Source: Pontibacter flavimaris (GTDB lineage Bacteria; Bacteroidota; Bacteroidia; Cytophagales; Hymenobacteraceae). From it: 64,000 nt of DNA. The notes beneath the pieces were generated by a model, which saw only the letters and a program-made list of their open reading frames with translations, searched no databases and had not been told where the DNA came from. Where the stretch lies: NCBI RefSeq assembly GCF_001907195.1, contig NZ_LVWA01000003.1:1-64000 (forward strand), read 5' to 3'. Positions within the stretch are counted from its first letter, which is position 1. Every line of letters starts with the position of its first letter. The position numbers and the translations under genes were made by a program. Below, piece after piece: positions 43,764 through 52,463 of this stretch.

Positions 43764-44783
43764 TTACACATTAAAACTTGGGTCTACGTGCTGACGGATC
43801 TGCTCGCGCAGCTCGTCCACCGTCAGCCACTCGGTATTGGTGCCGGAGTTGTACTTAAAGCCCAGCTCGGTCATTTTGCCGTTGTGGGCTTTGAGGAAAT
43901 CTTCTGTGCTCCAGATCGGGGTAGACGGAAGTATAACGTAGTACTTTTCCAGTTCCACGGTGTTCAGCGAGTCGGTTTCGGTGATCATCTCTTCGTGCAG
44001 TTTTTCTCCCGGACGAATGCCCACCACCTCCTGCTCGCAGTCAGGGCCGATGGCCTCAGCTACGTCGGTGATGCGGTAAGAAGGGATTTTTGGAACGAAG
44101 ATTTCGCCTCCCCAGTGTTTATCCAGGGCATGGAATACCATCTCAACGCCTTCCTCCAGCGAGATGTTAAAACGGGTCATGTCGGGGTGGGTGATGGGCA
44201 GTACGCCATCGGCACGTTTCTTCAGAAAGAACGGCACCACGGAGCCCCTGGAACCGATCACGTTGCCGTAACGGACCACTGAGAAGCGGATATCGCGCTT
44301 GCCGCGCATGTTGTTGGCAGCCACAAAAAGCTTGTCAGAGCACAATTTGGTAGCACCATACAGGTTAATCGGCGCGGCGGCCTTGTCGGTAGAGAGCGCT
44401 ACTACATCTTTTACCCCGCAGTCCAGCGCGGCGTTTATCACGTTCTCGGCACCTAATACGTTGGTTTTGATGCACTCCATGGGGTTATACTCGGCGGCTG
44501 GCACCTGCTTGAGGGCAGCGGCGTGTACAATAATATCGATGCCTTCGCAGGCGCGCTTGAAGCGGTCTCCATCGCGCACATCGCCAATAAAATAACGGAT
44601 GGAATTATACTTGCTGTGGGGGAAAACCTGTGACATTTCGAACTGTTTCAGCTCGTCGCGGGAGTAAATCACCACTCTTCGCACGTTCGGGAAGCGGGCG
44701 TACACCATCTCCACGAATTTCTTTCCGAACGAGCCCGTGCCGCCCGTAACCAATATAGCCTTGTTGTTAAGGTCTAATGCCAT
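43764..44783 (-). CDS. pseB: UDP-N-acetylglucosamine 4,6-dehydratase (inverting)
   Basis: 339 residues, extended SDR. First step of pseudaminic-acid synthesis from UDP-GlcNAc. NAD loop VTGGTGSFGKKF (about 13-24), then AAALKQVPAAEYNPMECIKT and the catalytic stretch STDKAAAPINLYGATK (about 130-145), with the Asp-Lys and Tyr-Lys pattern of the FlaA1/PseB type. The active-site Tyr is followed by GATK, as expected. First pse gene of the run, downstream of a glycosyltransferase gene. Confidence 0.95.
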   Translation of the reverse strand: MALDLNNKAILVTGGTGSFGKKFVEMVYARFPNVRRVVIYSRDELKQFEMSQVFPHSKYNSIRYFIGDVRDGDRFKRACEGIDIIVHAAALKQVPAAEYNPMECIKTNVLGAENVINAALDCGVKDVVALSTDKAAAPINLYGATKLCSDKLFVAANNMRGKRDIRFSVVRYGNVIGSRGSVVPFFLKKRADGVLPITHPDMTRFNISLEEGVEMVFHALDKHWGGEIFVPKIPSYRITDVAEAIGPDCEQEVVGIRPGEKLHEEMITETDSLNTVELEKYYVILPSTPIWSTEDFLKAHNGKMTELGFKYNSGTNTEWLTVDELREQIRQHVDPSFNV

Positions 44784-45059
44784 CCTACGTTTTTTGCTTT
44801 ATACTTTGGGTGCAAAATGGTCACCCAATCCTGCTGCAAGATACTTATTTTAACGGAAGGGTGCACGGGTAGAAGTGTCCGGAATTATACTTAAAAAGAG
44901 TACCGGCTTTGGTTGAGTCGCCGTCTCCCGGGATGTTTATACTTGGCAGCGTTCTGCCTGACCCAGCGAGAAGTATAACAAGTATTAAATATACAAACGA
45001 TACTCTCACTAACTCAATGGCGAAGTGGGACTATGCCAGAGATGACAGGATGTGGCAGA
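44784..45059. other. Non-coding spacer between the glycosyltransferase gene and pseB
   Basis: 276 bases with four AAGTATA/TATACTT words and no convincing gene, promoter pair or strong hairpin. It may hold a separate pse promoter that I cannot identify. Confidence 0.5.
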
Positions 45060-46397
45060 TTACTTCTTCACCAGCTTCCTGATTACCTTCGCCAGTTCCT
45101 CCGTCAGCGCCTCGCGCGAGAAGCGGGAGTGGTTGATGTAGGGCAAATCCAGGTTGGGGTTGATCTTCCAGGCCTTGCTCCACTGGTTCATGTGGTCCAG
45201 CATCAGGTCGTAGGCGGTGTAGTGGAACAGGCGGCCCGCTCCGCACTCGTCGATGATGCGGTCCATGTCGGAGTGCACCGGCCCGAGCGCGATAATGGGC
45301 TTATTGGAGGCCAGGTATTCGAACAGCTTGCCCGGTACGTTGGCGTACACGTTCTCCACGTCGGCGATGGCCAGGAACAGCACGGTACTCTCCATCATGT
45401 ACTTAATGGCCTCCTGGTGCGGCACGTACGGTATAAACTCCGTGATGCCCAGCACACCGGCTTTCTCAATCCGCTTCTTCATCCCCTCCGACACCTTGCC
45501 CACGAAGCGCAGCTTGTAATTGATCTCGCTGTGTACCGTCAGCATGTGGGCCAGCACCTTCAGAAATACATCGATGTTATACTGCTCGGTGATGGTGCCC
45601 GTGTAGGTGATGATGAACTCGTTTTTCGGAGGATTGCTTTGATACACGAAATCGGCTCCGTCGTAACCATTCGGAATCACGTGAATCTTGCGGCCGTCTA
45701 TACTTGCCGGCTTGTTCAGGAAAAGGCGTTTGGTGTCCTCACTTGTCACGATCACGGCATCCGCCTGCTCCAGCACCTGCCGCTCATACTTTTCGTCCAG
45801 CCGTTTGGCAAGGGGCGTGTGGTACAACTGGTCGTAGTAGTGGATATTGGTCCAGGGGTCGCGCAGATCGGCTACCCAGGGCAGGTTATACTTTTGTTTC
45901 AGCTTCAGGCCAATGAGCTGCGTGGAATGCGGCGGGCTGGTGGTAAGGATAGCTTTATACTTGCCGCCCCGCAACAACTCGTCTGCCTTGCGTATAGCAT
46001 GCTTGTTCCAGCCCACGCGGGCGTCAGGAATAAACAGGTTGCCACGCACAAACTTGAACAGCTTATCTACCAGCGTGTCTTTTGACTGCTGGTTGGCAAA
46101 ACCGCTGTAGGGGATCTCCTTCTTGCCGGAAAGTTTTTTGTAGTACTCGAAGGGCTCTGAGGTGGCGGTGCGATAAACCTGCAGCCCCTCGGGAACTTCC
46201 TGGGAGAAGGTTTCATCCAGGAGCGGGTAGGAGGCCTGTTTCTCGTCCACCGTGAGCACGGTTGGGTGCACGCCAAACTGGGGCATGTATTTACAGAATT
46301 TCAGCCCACGCTGCACGCCCGGCCCACCGGAGGGCGGCCAGTAATAGGAAATGTAGAGTATATCGGTTTGGTCAGTTTCTTTCAAGGCAATAGGCAC
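45060..46397 (-). CDS. Glycosyltransferase family 4-like protein
   Basis: 445 residues, GTG start at 46397. GT-B fold: the N-terminal acceptor half opens with DILYISYYWPPSGGPGVQRG (about 13-32). The C-terminal donor half shows HVIPNGYDGADF (about 242-253), ITYTGTITEQYNIDV, EFIPYVPHQEAIKYM and FEYLASNKPIIAL, the usual GT4 nucleotide-sugar site. The donor and acceptor are unknown. It heads the glycan run and has a -7 promoter element 14 bases upstream. Confidence 0.88.
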   Translation of the reverse strand: MPIALKETDQTDILYISYYWPPSGGPGVQRGLKFCKYMPQFGVHPTVLTVDEKQASYPLLDETFSQEVPEGLQVYRTATSEPFEYYKKLSGKKEIPYSGFANQQSKDTLVDKLFKFVRGNLFIPDARVGWNKHAIRKADELLRGGKYKAILTTSPPHSTQLIGLKLKQKYNLPWVADLRDPWTNIHYYDQLYHTPLAKRLDEKYERQVLEQADAVIVTSEDTKRLFLNKPASIDGRKIHVIPNGYDGADFVYQSNPPKNEFIITYTGTITEQYNIDVFLKVLAHMLTVHSEINYKLRFVGKVSEGMKKRIEKAGVLGITEFIPYVPHQEAIKYMMESTVLFLAIADVENVYANVPGKLFEYLASNKPIIALGPVHSDMDRIIDECGAGRLFHYTAYDLMLDHMNQWSKAWKINPNLDLPYINHSRFSREALTEELAKVIRKLVKK

Positions 46398-46411
46398 AAT
46401 GCATTCGTTGT

Positions 46412-46419
46412 CAAATATA
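46412..46419 (-). promoter_or_regulatory. -7 element before the glycan-operon glycosyltransferase
   Basis: Minus-strand TATATTTG, exact TAnnTTTG. Start site would be about 10 bases before the GTG codon. No -33 TTTG at standard spacing. Confidence 0.4.
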
Positions 46420-46547
46420 GGGAATTAATCATTCCGATAATGGCTTTACGCGCCCGAAAAGCTGCTGTTGTCTTTATACTTCTGAGACAGGAAAAACCGT
46501 CCGGGCCGATGCCGTACAATAAAGTAGTAAGTTTTCCTGATAATCCG

Positions 46548-46555
46548 TATTTTTG
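46548..46555 (+). promoter_or_regulatory. -7 element of the ffh promoter
   Basis: TATTTTTG, exact TAnnTTTG, 21 bases before the ATG at 46577. The -33 region has only TTTT. Confidence 0.5.
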
Positions 46556-46576
46556 TAGGTAAATCCAGAAAAGAAC

Positions 46577-47914
46577 ATGTTCGATAATTTAAGTAACAAG
46601 TTAGACCGCGCCTTTAAAACGCTGAAAGGCCAGGGAAGCATTACCGAGATAAACGTAGCCGCCACCATCAAAGAGGTGCGCCGCGCCCTGGTGGATGCCG
46701 ACGTAAACTATAAAGTTGCCAAAACTGTCACCGACAACATCAAGGAGAAGGCTCTTGGCCGTGACGTGCTCATCGCCGTGTCGCCGGGCCAGCTGATGGT
46801 GAAGATCATGCACGAGGAGCTGACCGAGCTGATGGGCGGCGAGAAGCAGGACATCAACCTGAAGGGCGAACCGGCCATTATCCTCATCTCCGGTCTGCAG
46901 GGATCTGGTAAAACCACCTTCACGGGCAAGCTGGCCAATTACATCAAAAAACAGGGTCGTTCTGTGATGGTGGCTGCCTGCGACGTGTACCGCCCAGCGG
47001 CGAGTAACCAGCTGCAGGTGCTGGCCGAGCAGGTGGGCGTGGAGGCCTATACCGAGCCGGAGAATAAGAACCCGGTGCAGATTGCCCTCAACGCCGTAGA
47101 GCACGCCCGGAAAACGCATAAGAAAGTCGTGATCATCGACACCGCCGGCCGTTTGGCCGTGGACGAGGCGATGATGAAAGAAATAGCCGAGATCAAAGCG
47201 GCCGTGAAGCCAACCGAAACCCTGTTTGTGGTGGATTCCATGACGGGCCAGGATGCAGTGAACACGGCCAAGACCTTTAACGAGCGCATTAACTTCGATG
47301 GCGTGGTGCTGACCAAGCTGGACGGTGACTCGCGTGGTGGTGCGGCCCTTTCGATTCGTGCCGTGGTGGAGAAACCGATCAAGTTTATCTCTACCGGTGA
47401 GAAAATGGAGGCGCTGGACCTGTTCTACCCGGACCGTATGGCGCAGCGTATCCTGGGCATGGGCGACGTGATCTCACTGGTGGAGCGCGCGCAGCAGGCC
47501 TTCGACGAGGATGAAGCCAAGCGCATCAACCAAAAGATCCGCAAGAACCAGTTCAACTTCGATGACTTCCTCACGCAGCTGGAGCAGATCAAGAAAATGG
47601 GCGACATCAAGGACCTGGTAGGCATGATACCGGGCGTTGGCAAGGCCCTGAAGGATGTGGAGATCGATGAGAACGCCTTCAAGCCGATCGAGGCCATCAT
47701 CAAGTCGATGACGCCGCAGGAGCGCGAGAACCCGGATATGATCAGCGGCAGCCGCCGTGCCCGCATTGCCAAAGGCAGCGGCACCGACATCACGCAGGTA
47801 AACAACCTGATGAAGCAGTTCAACGACATGCGCAAGATGATGCGCTCGATGAACAAGATGTCCGGCAAGCGCGGCGGCCTCGGCAACCTGGCCAACATGA
47901 TGAAGCAGCGCTAG
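46577..47914 (+). CDS. ffh: Signal recognition particle protein Ffh
   Basis: 445 residues, the GTPase that binds the SRP RNA encoded at 29074 and targets nascent membrane proteins to FtsY. N domain 1 to about 90; G domain with ISGLQGSGKTTF (about 103-114), DVYRPAASNQ, DTAGRLAVDEAMM and TKLDGDSRGGA; then a methionine-rich M domain (about 295-445, e.g. MRKMMRSMNKMSGKRGG). The length is normal. No AAGTATA word lies inside the gene. Confidence 0.97.
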   Translation: MFDNLSNKLDRAFKTLKGQGSITEINVAATIKEVRRALVDADVNYKVAKTVTDNIKEKALGRDVLIAVSPGQLMVKIMHEELTELMGGEKQDINLKGEPAIILISGLQGSGKTTFTGKLANYIKKQGRSVMVAACDVYRPAASNQLQVLAEQVGVEAYTEPENKNPVQIALNAVEHARKTHKKVVIIDTAGRLAVDEAMMKEIAEIKAAVKPTETLFVVDSMTGQDAVNTAKTFNERINFDGVVLTKLDGDSRGGAALSIRAVVEKPIKFISTGEKMEALDLFYPDRMAQRILGMGDVISLVERAQQAFDEDEAKRINQKIRKNQFNFDDFLTQLEQIKKMGDIKDLVGMIPGVGKALKDVEIDENAFKPIEAIIKSMTPQERENPDMISGSRRARIAKGSGTDITQVNNLMKQFNDMRKMMRSMNKMSGKRGGLGNLANMMKQR

Positions 47915-47983
47915 CCCTCAGCCAAAGGACTGTTTAACAAAAGACAAATGAGCTGCTCCGTGTAGAAGCCGGGCAGCAAAATA

Positions 47984-48025
47984 AAAACCGCTGGTTATAC
48001 CCTCAAAAGTATGGCCAGCGGTTTT
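47984..48025. terminator. Bidirectional terminator after ffh
   Basis: AAAACCGCTGG (47984-47994) with CCAGCGGTTTT (48015-48025), then ATTATACTT. It lies between two converging genes and can act both ways. Confidence 0.82.
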
Positions 48026-48089
48026 ATTATACTTCTAAAGTATAACCTGTCGTTTTTTAGCACTTCATCTCAAAGTATAAAGTATACCT

Positions 48090-48119
48090 TAACTCTCTAA
48101 CTCTCTAACTCTCTAACTC
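48090..48119 (-). repeat. TAACTCTC tandem repeat at the deaminase stop codon
   Basis: Three and a half exact 8-base units; read on minus, GTTAGAGA units start immediately at the TGA stop of the gene at 48118. The same word follows the stop at 14831. Confidence 0.85.
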
Positions 48120-48603
48120 AGTAAGGCTGCTTGTCTTCCTTCTGCTCCCAGGCCTCAAAAGCCTTCCGGGCTTCCTCGGGCAGGAGCTGCACCATCGGGA
48201 TGCGGCGCTGGTCTATGGGCTTTTCCAGCTCTTCGTAAATAAAGGAATCGTCGAAGCCGATGCGGGCGGCGTCTTCGTGGCGGTTGCCAAAGTATACTTT
48301 GCTCAGCCTGGCCCAGTAAATCGCGCCCAGGCACATAGGGCAGGGCTGGGAACTGGCGTACATCTCGCAGTCGGAGAGGTCGTGCGTGCCCAGGGCTTGG
48401 GTTGCCGCCCGGATGGCCTCCATCTCGGCGTGCGCGGTGGGATCGTGGGTGTGCAGCACCTTATTATAGCCGCGGGACACAATGACGCCGTTGCGCACGA
48501 TCACCGCCCCGAAAGGCCCGCCGTAGCCCTCCCGCATTTTCTCGATCGAAAGGCTGATCGCCTCCCGCATAAACTCCTCTTGTCTTGCTTCGGTATTTCT
48601 CAT
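48118..48603 (-). CDS. Nucleoside/guanine deaminase, CDA superfamily
   Basis: 161 residues from the ATG at 48603; the frame extends upstream but those codons overlap the divergent gene and look unlike protein. Zinc-dependent deaminase: HAEMEAIRAATQ supplies the His and proton-shuttling Glu, SQPCPMCLGAIYWA supplies the two Cys. The C-terminal region (FIYEELEKPIDQRRIP) resembles guanine deaminase GuaD rather than TadA, which is usually shorter here. Probable role: purine salvage, guanine to xanthine. A tRNA-adenosine activity is less likely but not excluded. Confidence 0.82.
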   Translation of the reverse strand: MRNTEARQEEFMREAISLSIEKMREGYGGPFGAVIVRNGVIVSRGYNKVLHTHDPTAHAEMEAIRAATQALGTHDLSDCEMYASSQPCPMCLGAIYWARLSKVYFGNRHEDAARIGFDDSFIYEELEKPIDQRRIPMVQLLPEEARKAFEAWEQKEDKQPY

Positions 48604-48676
48604 TTTTCTAGCAACGCTTGCACGCAAAATCCTCGTCTTGCGTAAGTTAACTTGTGTAAGCCAATTAAGCTGATCT

Positions 48677-49129
48677 ATGTTAGCAACACTGATTTTGTTC
48701 CTCACTCTTACTGCAAACCCGCCTCCAAAGTTTGGCCCTGTTTCTCCAGCTTTCCAGGTGCAGCAGGCAGATACCGTGGCCATGCTCTCCAAAACTTGGG
48801 CGTTGCGTGAGCAGTTTTATGCTCATAGAGGAGAGCTGGAGCCGGTGCAGCCACACGAAAAAGCAGAACTGACCTTTCGGACCAATGGTACCTATACCTT
48901 AACCCGTCATTATGGAGTTCAGGATGCGGGGAGCACAGAGGAAGGGCGGTGGGAACTGGATGCCTCCAGCGGGGCGATACGTATGCAGACAAGGCAGGTG
49001 GATGGCCGGTCTATACTTAGCACGATGCTGCCGCGCTGGGAGGTCAGGGAGCTGACCGATACTAAACTGGTGCTGCGGTTTATGGCGTTGAGCGGCCAGT
49101 GCCTGGTGCTGGAGGCCAAAAGTAAATAG
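48677..49129 (+). CDS. Lipocalin-like secreted protein
   Basis: 150 residues. A short hydrophobic N-terminus (MLATLILFLTLTANPP) suggests export, but the signal is weak. The remainder shows beta strands typical of the Bacteroidota lipocalin-like domain: KTWALREQFY, AELTFRTNGTYTL, EEGRWELDASSGAIRM, WEVRELTDTKLVLRF. Ligand unknown. It is divergent from the deaminase gene, 73 bases apart, and ends in a TATACTT-based inverted repeat. Confidence 0.65.
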   Translation: MLATLILFLTLTANPPPKFGPVSPAFQVQQADTVAMLSKTWALREQFYAHRGELEPVQPHEKAELTFRTNGTYTLTRHYGVQDAGSTEEGRWELDASSGAIRMQTRQVDGRSILSTMLPRWEVRELTDTKLVLRFMALSGQCLVLEAKSK

Positions 49130-49179
49130 CTTATACTTCACTTGTGCGGTATTAATGCATACTCGAAGTATAAGCTATT
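49125..49179 (+). terminator. Inverted AATAGCTTATACTTC pair at the lipocalin-gene stop
   Basis: Perfect 15-base arms 49125-49139 and 49165-49179, each containing the AAGTATA word. The left arm includes the TAG stop codon. No T-tract; it may be a weak terminator or simply an inverted pair. Confidence 0.6.
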
Positions 49180-49452
49180 GCAGTCGGTGCCCCTGTGGGC
49201 GATGCTGGCGGGTGAAGCGCTAGAAGTATAAATATCCTTATACTTTTATTTTCTATAATTTTGTTCCTGTTCTTTCTTACGCACCACTAAGGAGAGGGTT
49301 GTAATCTTTTTAAGTTCCTGTTTTTGCCTGCTGTCTTGTGCATGCCATAAGCTACGGTTTATGATAGTGAATACTCGGCGTTGATTTTTAATATCTTATA
49401 TAGGTAATTTTCCGTACAGAAGGACACAACCTTACTAAACCAGCGATAAAAC
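49180..49452. other. Non-coding spacer before the lipoprotein gene at 49453
   Basis: AT-rich. It contains TAATTTTG at 49256-49263, an exact TAnnTTTG, which would give a leader of about 185 bases. No -33 TTTG in place. No gene is seen. Confidence 0.45.
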
Positions 49453-50055
49453 ATGAAGAGGATATTTCGAATTCTAACACCATTACTTTTCACTACATGC
49501 CTGCTAATGGTAATGAGCTCCTGTTCCGCTACCAAGGAGCAGCAGGTAGAAGATGATCTGGGGGATTTCAGGGCCTGGGTGAGCAATGCCACCTCCAACG
49601 CAGCCGATCGTACGGAGGAGGACTGGAAGCGTGCCCGCGAGGACTTTAAGATCCGCACGGAGGAGCTGGACCGCAAGCAGGAGAACTTCTCCTCCGAACT
49701 GCAGCAGGACTACCAGAGTCTGAAGCAGGAGTTTCAGGATGCCGACGAGGAGTACCAGCGCAGTTTAACCGGCGAGGGTCTGGCGGAGTGGGAGCAAAGC
49801 CTGCTGGGGCAGTGGGCCGACGCCGACAGCATCGACGAAAACAACGTGCGGGAAGTATACATTACCTTCATGGAAAATGTGCGGGCGCAGAAAGAGAACT
49901 GGACCAACGAGGACTGGGAAATGGCCAAGCAGGTGCTAGATAAGCTAAACGAGCGCAAAAACGAGATCAGCGGCAACATCCCAACGGATTCGGAGGTGAA
50001 GATAAAGGCCCTTCAGATGGAATTCCACACCCTCGAGACAGCCGCCGATCTGTAA
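49453..50055 (+). CDS. Helical lipoprotein, function unknown (paralogue of 30967)
   Basis: 200 residues. Lipoprotein signal with lipobox MSSC (Cys24). The mature part is highly charged and helical (WKRAREDFKIRTEELDRKQE, DYQSLKQEFQDADEEYQRSL), likely coiled coil. NNVREVYITFMENVRAQKEN then DWEMAKQVLDKLNERKNEIS aligns with the second half of the lipoprotein at 30967, including the conserved Asp-Trp. Envelope protein of unknown role; no enzyme motif. Confidence 0.75.
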   Translation: MKRIFRILTPLLFTTCLLMVMSSCSATKEQQVEDDLGDFRAWVSNATSNAADRTEEDWKRAREDFKIRTEELDRKQENFSSELQQDYQSLKQEFQDADEEYQRSLTGEGLAEWEQSLLGQWADADSIDENNVREVYITFMENVRAQKENWTNEDWEMAKQVLDKLNERKNEISGNIPTDSEVKIKALQMEFHTLETAADL

Positions 50056-50063
50056 GGAACGCC

Positions 50064-50657
50064 TCACACGATGATGCGGCCCTCACGGGCATCCCCATAA
50101 AGTATGGATTTCCCAAGGCTGTGCCTGTGCCCTGACAGCCAGGCAAGTATGGCGTCCAGTTGGTGCCAGTTTTGGAGCGGCTGCTGGAAGTTATAGGGGA
50201 GCAGACCCTGCAGCATTTCCGCGTAAGCCGGAAGGGCGGCGGGGTCTTTTTTGTATCCCTGTAGTTGGGGCAGCAACAACCGAACCGCCTCGGTAGGGTA
50301 TGTCTCCAGCAGAGCTATCCCGCTGGCGGCGAGCTGTGTCCTTAGTCTTATCGCGCGTGCCGTTAACCCGCCAATAAACATCGGCGACATGGCCTGCACC
50401 TCGCGATCGGCCTGGCGGTAAAAGAAGTCGGAGTCCGGTGTATAAGCCTCCATGCTGTAGACTTTGGGGAGCGTGAGCGGCGCATCGATGTACACCACCT
50501 GCGGCTTCAGCCGAAGAACCAGGTCGCGCAGCCATGCATCGGCATCTTTCCCCTTTTCGCTCTGCCATACCTGCAGCACACCCTGCTGCACCATGGCCGC
50601 GGTAGTGGTGCCGGCCAGCTTCGAGCCATAATCCACCCCCAGATGATGATCTTCCAT
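50064..50657 (-). CDS. DUF429-like predicted nuclease
   Basis: 197 residues with RNase H-like fold features: GVDYGSKLAGTTTA (about 7-20, first acidic residue), VVYIDAPLTLPK (about 54-65, second), MFIGGLTARAIRLRTQL, ALLETYPTEAVRLL (Glu) and WHQLDAILAWLSGH (Asp). This matches the DUF429 family of predicted nucleases; no biochemical role is established. Stops 8 bases from the lipoprotein gene that converges on it. Confidence 0.72.
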   Translation of the reverse strand: MEDHHLGVDYGSKLAGTTTAAMVQQGVLQVWQSEKGKDADAWLRDLVLRLKPQVVYIDAPLTLPKVYSMEAYTPDSDFFYRQADREVQAMSPMFIGGLTARAIRLRTQLAASGIALLETYPTEAVRLLLPQLQGYKKDPAALPAYAEMLQGLLPYNFQQPLQNWHQLDAILAWLSGHRHSLGKSILYGDAREGRIIV

Positions 50658-50905
50658 ACCAATACTTTTTACCTGCTGCCGTACCAGGCTTTATACTTTG
50701 GGAGGAGGATGCGGGTTATACTTTGGTTGAGGGAGCGCCCCGCAATTGTGTGGAAATACTGAAGTACGGGTGGGAGGTGGTGATGGGGATAACCTGTTTT
50801 CTATCACAGGTGCTAACGTTCTAACTCAGAGGAATTAATTATAGAACTTTCATCGGTTGTCTTTAACATCAAAGTATAACCTATACTGCAGAAGTATAAA
50901 AGAAA
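50658..50905. other. Non-coding spacer
   Basis: 248 bases with several TATACTT/AAGTATA words (about 50693, 50718, 50873, 50892). No gene, promoter pair or clear hairpin seen. Confidence 0.5.
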
Positions 50906-51439
50906 TTACTTTACCAGAACCTCTTTCTGAGCCTGTAAAATACGTTTGTGGTGGATGAAATGGTCCTGCAAAAAGGTGAGGGTCTGGCTGATGGTGAGGT
51001 AGCCGGTAATCGGGTGCTTGAATACGCCTTTGTCCAGCAACTGCGGGGGGAAGCCGGTCAGTTCATCCTCCAGCTCAAAGCGGGCCTTGTCCCACTGCTG
51101 GCGCAGCTCCGGCAGGTGGCAGGTCTCGGGCACCGAAGCCACCAGCGGCGGTGCTTTGAACTTGCGGCCCGAGTGCAGGGCCAGCTTGAGTAGCAGCGCC
51201 TTGGCCTCCTGCGCCATGCTTATATCTTGCAGTTCCTCCTGCCGCTGCAGCTTATAGCGTATGTTGTTCAGGGCGCGTTCTTCCACCACGACCATGTGCG
51301 CCACATGCTGGTTGATGCTCCACTTGCCCGGGGCAGGGAATGCATTCAGCTGGTTATCGTCCAGGCCGGCCAACTCGTCCAGCAGGCGGTTCCTCAGTTC
51401 TTCCAGGCGCAGGTATTTGGCTTCCAGTTTCGGATTCAT
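50906..51439 (-). CDS. DinB-superfamily protein
   Basis: 177 residues, four-helix DinB/YfiT-like fold. Metal-binding histidines fit the family: INQHVAHMVVVEERA (about 43-57) and the late HFIHHKRIL (about 161-169). Such proteins are thought to bind a divalent metal and include thiol-transferases, but the substrate here is unknown. Single gene, no clear promoter. Confidence 0.8.
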   Translation of the reverse strand: MNPKLEAKYLRLEELRNRLLDELAGLDDNQLNAFPAPGKWSINQHVAHMVVVEERALNNIRYKLQRQEELQDISMAQEAKALLLKLALHSGRKFKAPPLVASVPETCHLPELRQQWDKARFELEDELTGFPPQLLDKGVFKHPITGYLTISQTLTFLQDHFIHHKRILQAQKEVLVK

Positions 51440-51671
51440 AAGCAGGTTTTAGCTGAGTGCATTTGCTGACAGGGCAACTTCGTTCAAAAACAGATGTTAA
51501 AGCTACAGAAGTTCGTCACATATGCAATATAGCGACGCCTTAATTTAATGTAAACTCCTGATGCCTTGAATTTTGAATGCATCGGTTTATACTTTATCAT
51601 ACGATAAGTATAAAACCTGTTGGTGCGGGAGCTGATTGTTCCGAAATTGCACCATAGAACCATACATACGC

Positions 51672-52382
51672 ATGAAAAATGACCCGATAGGCACGGCTGT
51701 GCTGGATTATATGGCCGGTGCCGAAGACGCTGAGGTGATAGTGGAAAGTAACCTGACGGAGGAGGATGTGATTCCGGTTTATTACCTTTTCCGCACGGAA
51801 GCGGAAATGCCGGAGCTAGAGCAACAGGCCCTGGACGCCTGCCGCGGAGCCGTGCTGGACGTGGGTGCGGGTGCCGGCTGCCATACCCTGGCACTGCAGC
51901 AGCGCGGGGTAAACGCCACGGCGCTGGACGTGTCGGCAGGGGCCGTGGAGGCTATGCGGCGGCAGGGGATAAGGCAGGTGCTGCACCAGGATGTTTATAA
52001 ATTGGAGGGCGCTAAGTATGATACCCTGCTGATGCTGATGAATGGCATCGGCCTTGCGGGCTCGCTGCCGGGGCTGGACCGGTTCCTGGAGCACGCCAAA
52101 ACGCTGCTTGCACCGGGCGGACAGATCCTGTTGGAGTCAGCCGACATCCTGTACATGTATGAGGAAGAGGACGGCTCGGTGATACTGGACCTGAACGCCG
52201 GCTATTACGGCGAGGTAAAGTACAACATGAAGTATAAAGAGCAGGAAAGCGGCTGGTTCGACTGGCTCTTCATCGATGCGGCCATCCTGGAGGATTACGC
52301 GCTACGGCACGGGTATACGTTTGAGGTCCTGCAGCAGGGTGATGCAGGGAATTACCTGGCCCGGCTGGAGCTGGAGGGGTAG
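51672..52382 (+). CDS. Class I SAM-dependent methyltransferase
   Basis: 236 residues from the ATG at 51672; the frame runs 12 codons upstream, but MKNDPIGTAVLDYMAG is the natural start. Rossmann motifs: AVLDVGAGAGCHTLALQQRG (about 67-86) for SAM, ALDVSAGAVEAM, and LLMLMNGIGLAGSLPGL (about 123-139). The substrate is not identifiable; small-molecule methylation is most likely. Followed by a -7 element and the YihY gene. Confidence 0.83.
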   Translation: MKNDPIGTAVLDYMAGAEDAEVIVESNLTEEDVIPVYYLFRTEAEMPELEQQALDACRGAVLDVGAGAGCHTLALQQRGVNATALDVSAGAVEAMRRQGIRQVLHQDVYKLEGAKYDTLLMLMNGIGLAGSLPGLDRFLEHAKTLLAPGGQILLESADILYMYEEEDGSVILDLNAGYYGEVKYNMKYKEQESGWFDWLFIDAAILEDYALRHGYTFEVLQQGDAGNYLARLELEG

Positions 52383-52396
52383 CAGCAGGGGTATCG

Positions 52397-52404
52397 TAGT
52401 TTTG
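52397..52404 (+). promoter_or_regulatory. -7 element before the YihY gene
   Basis: TAGTTTTG, exact TAnnTTTG, 59 bases before the ATG. No -33 match. Confidence 0.35.
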
Positions 52405-52463
52405 AAAGTGCCGTACATAGGAGCTTACACCTCTTTAGCAACAGGTAAAAAGCTTTTAGGCAC

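Noticed and set aside
48604..48792. N-terminal extension of the deaminase
   Set aside because: It overlaps the divergent lipocalin-like gene and lacks family likeness; the ATG at 48603 suffices.
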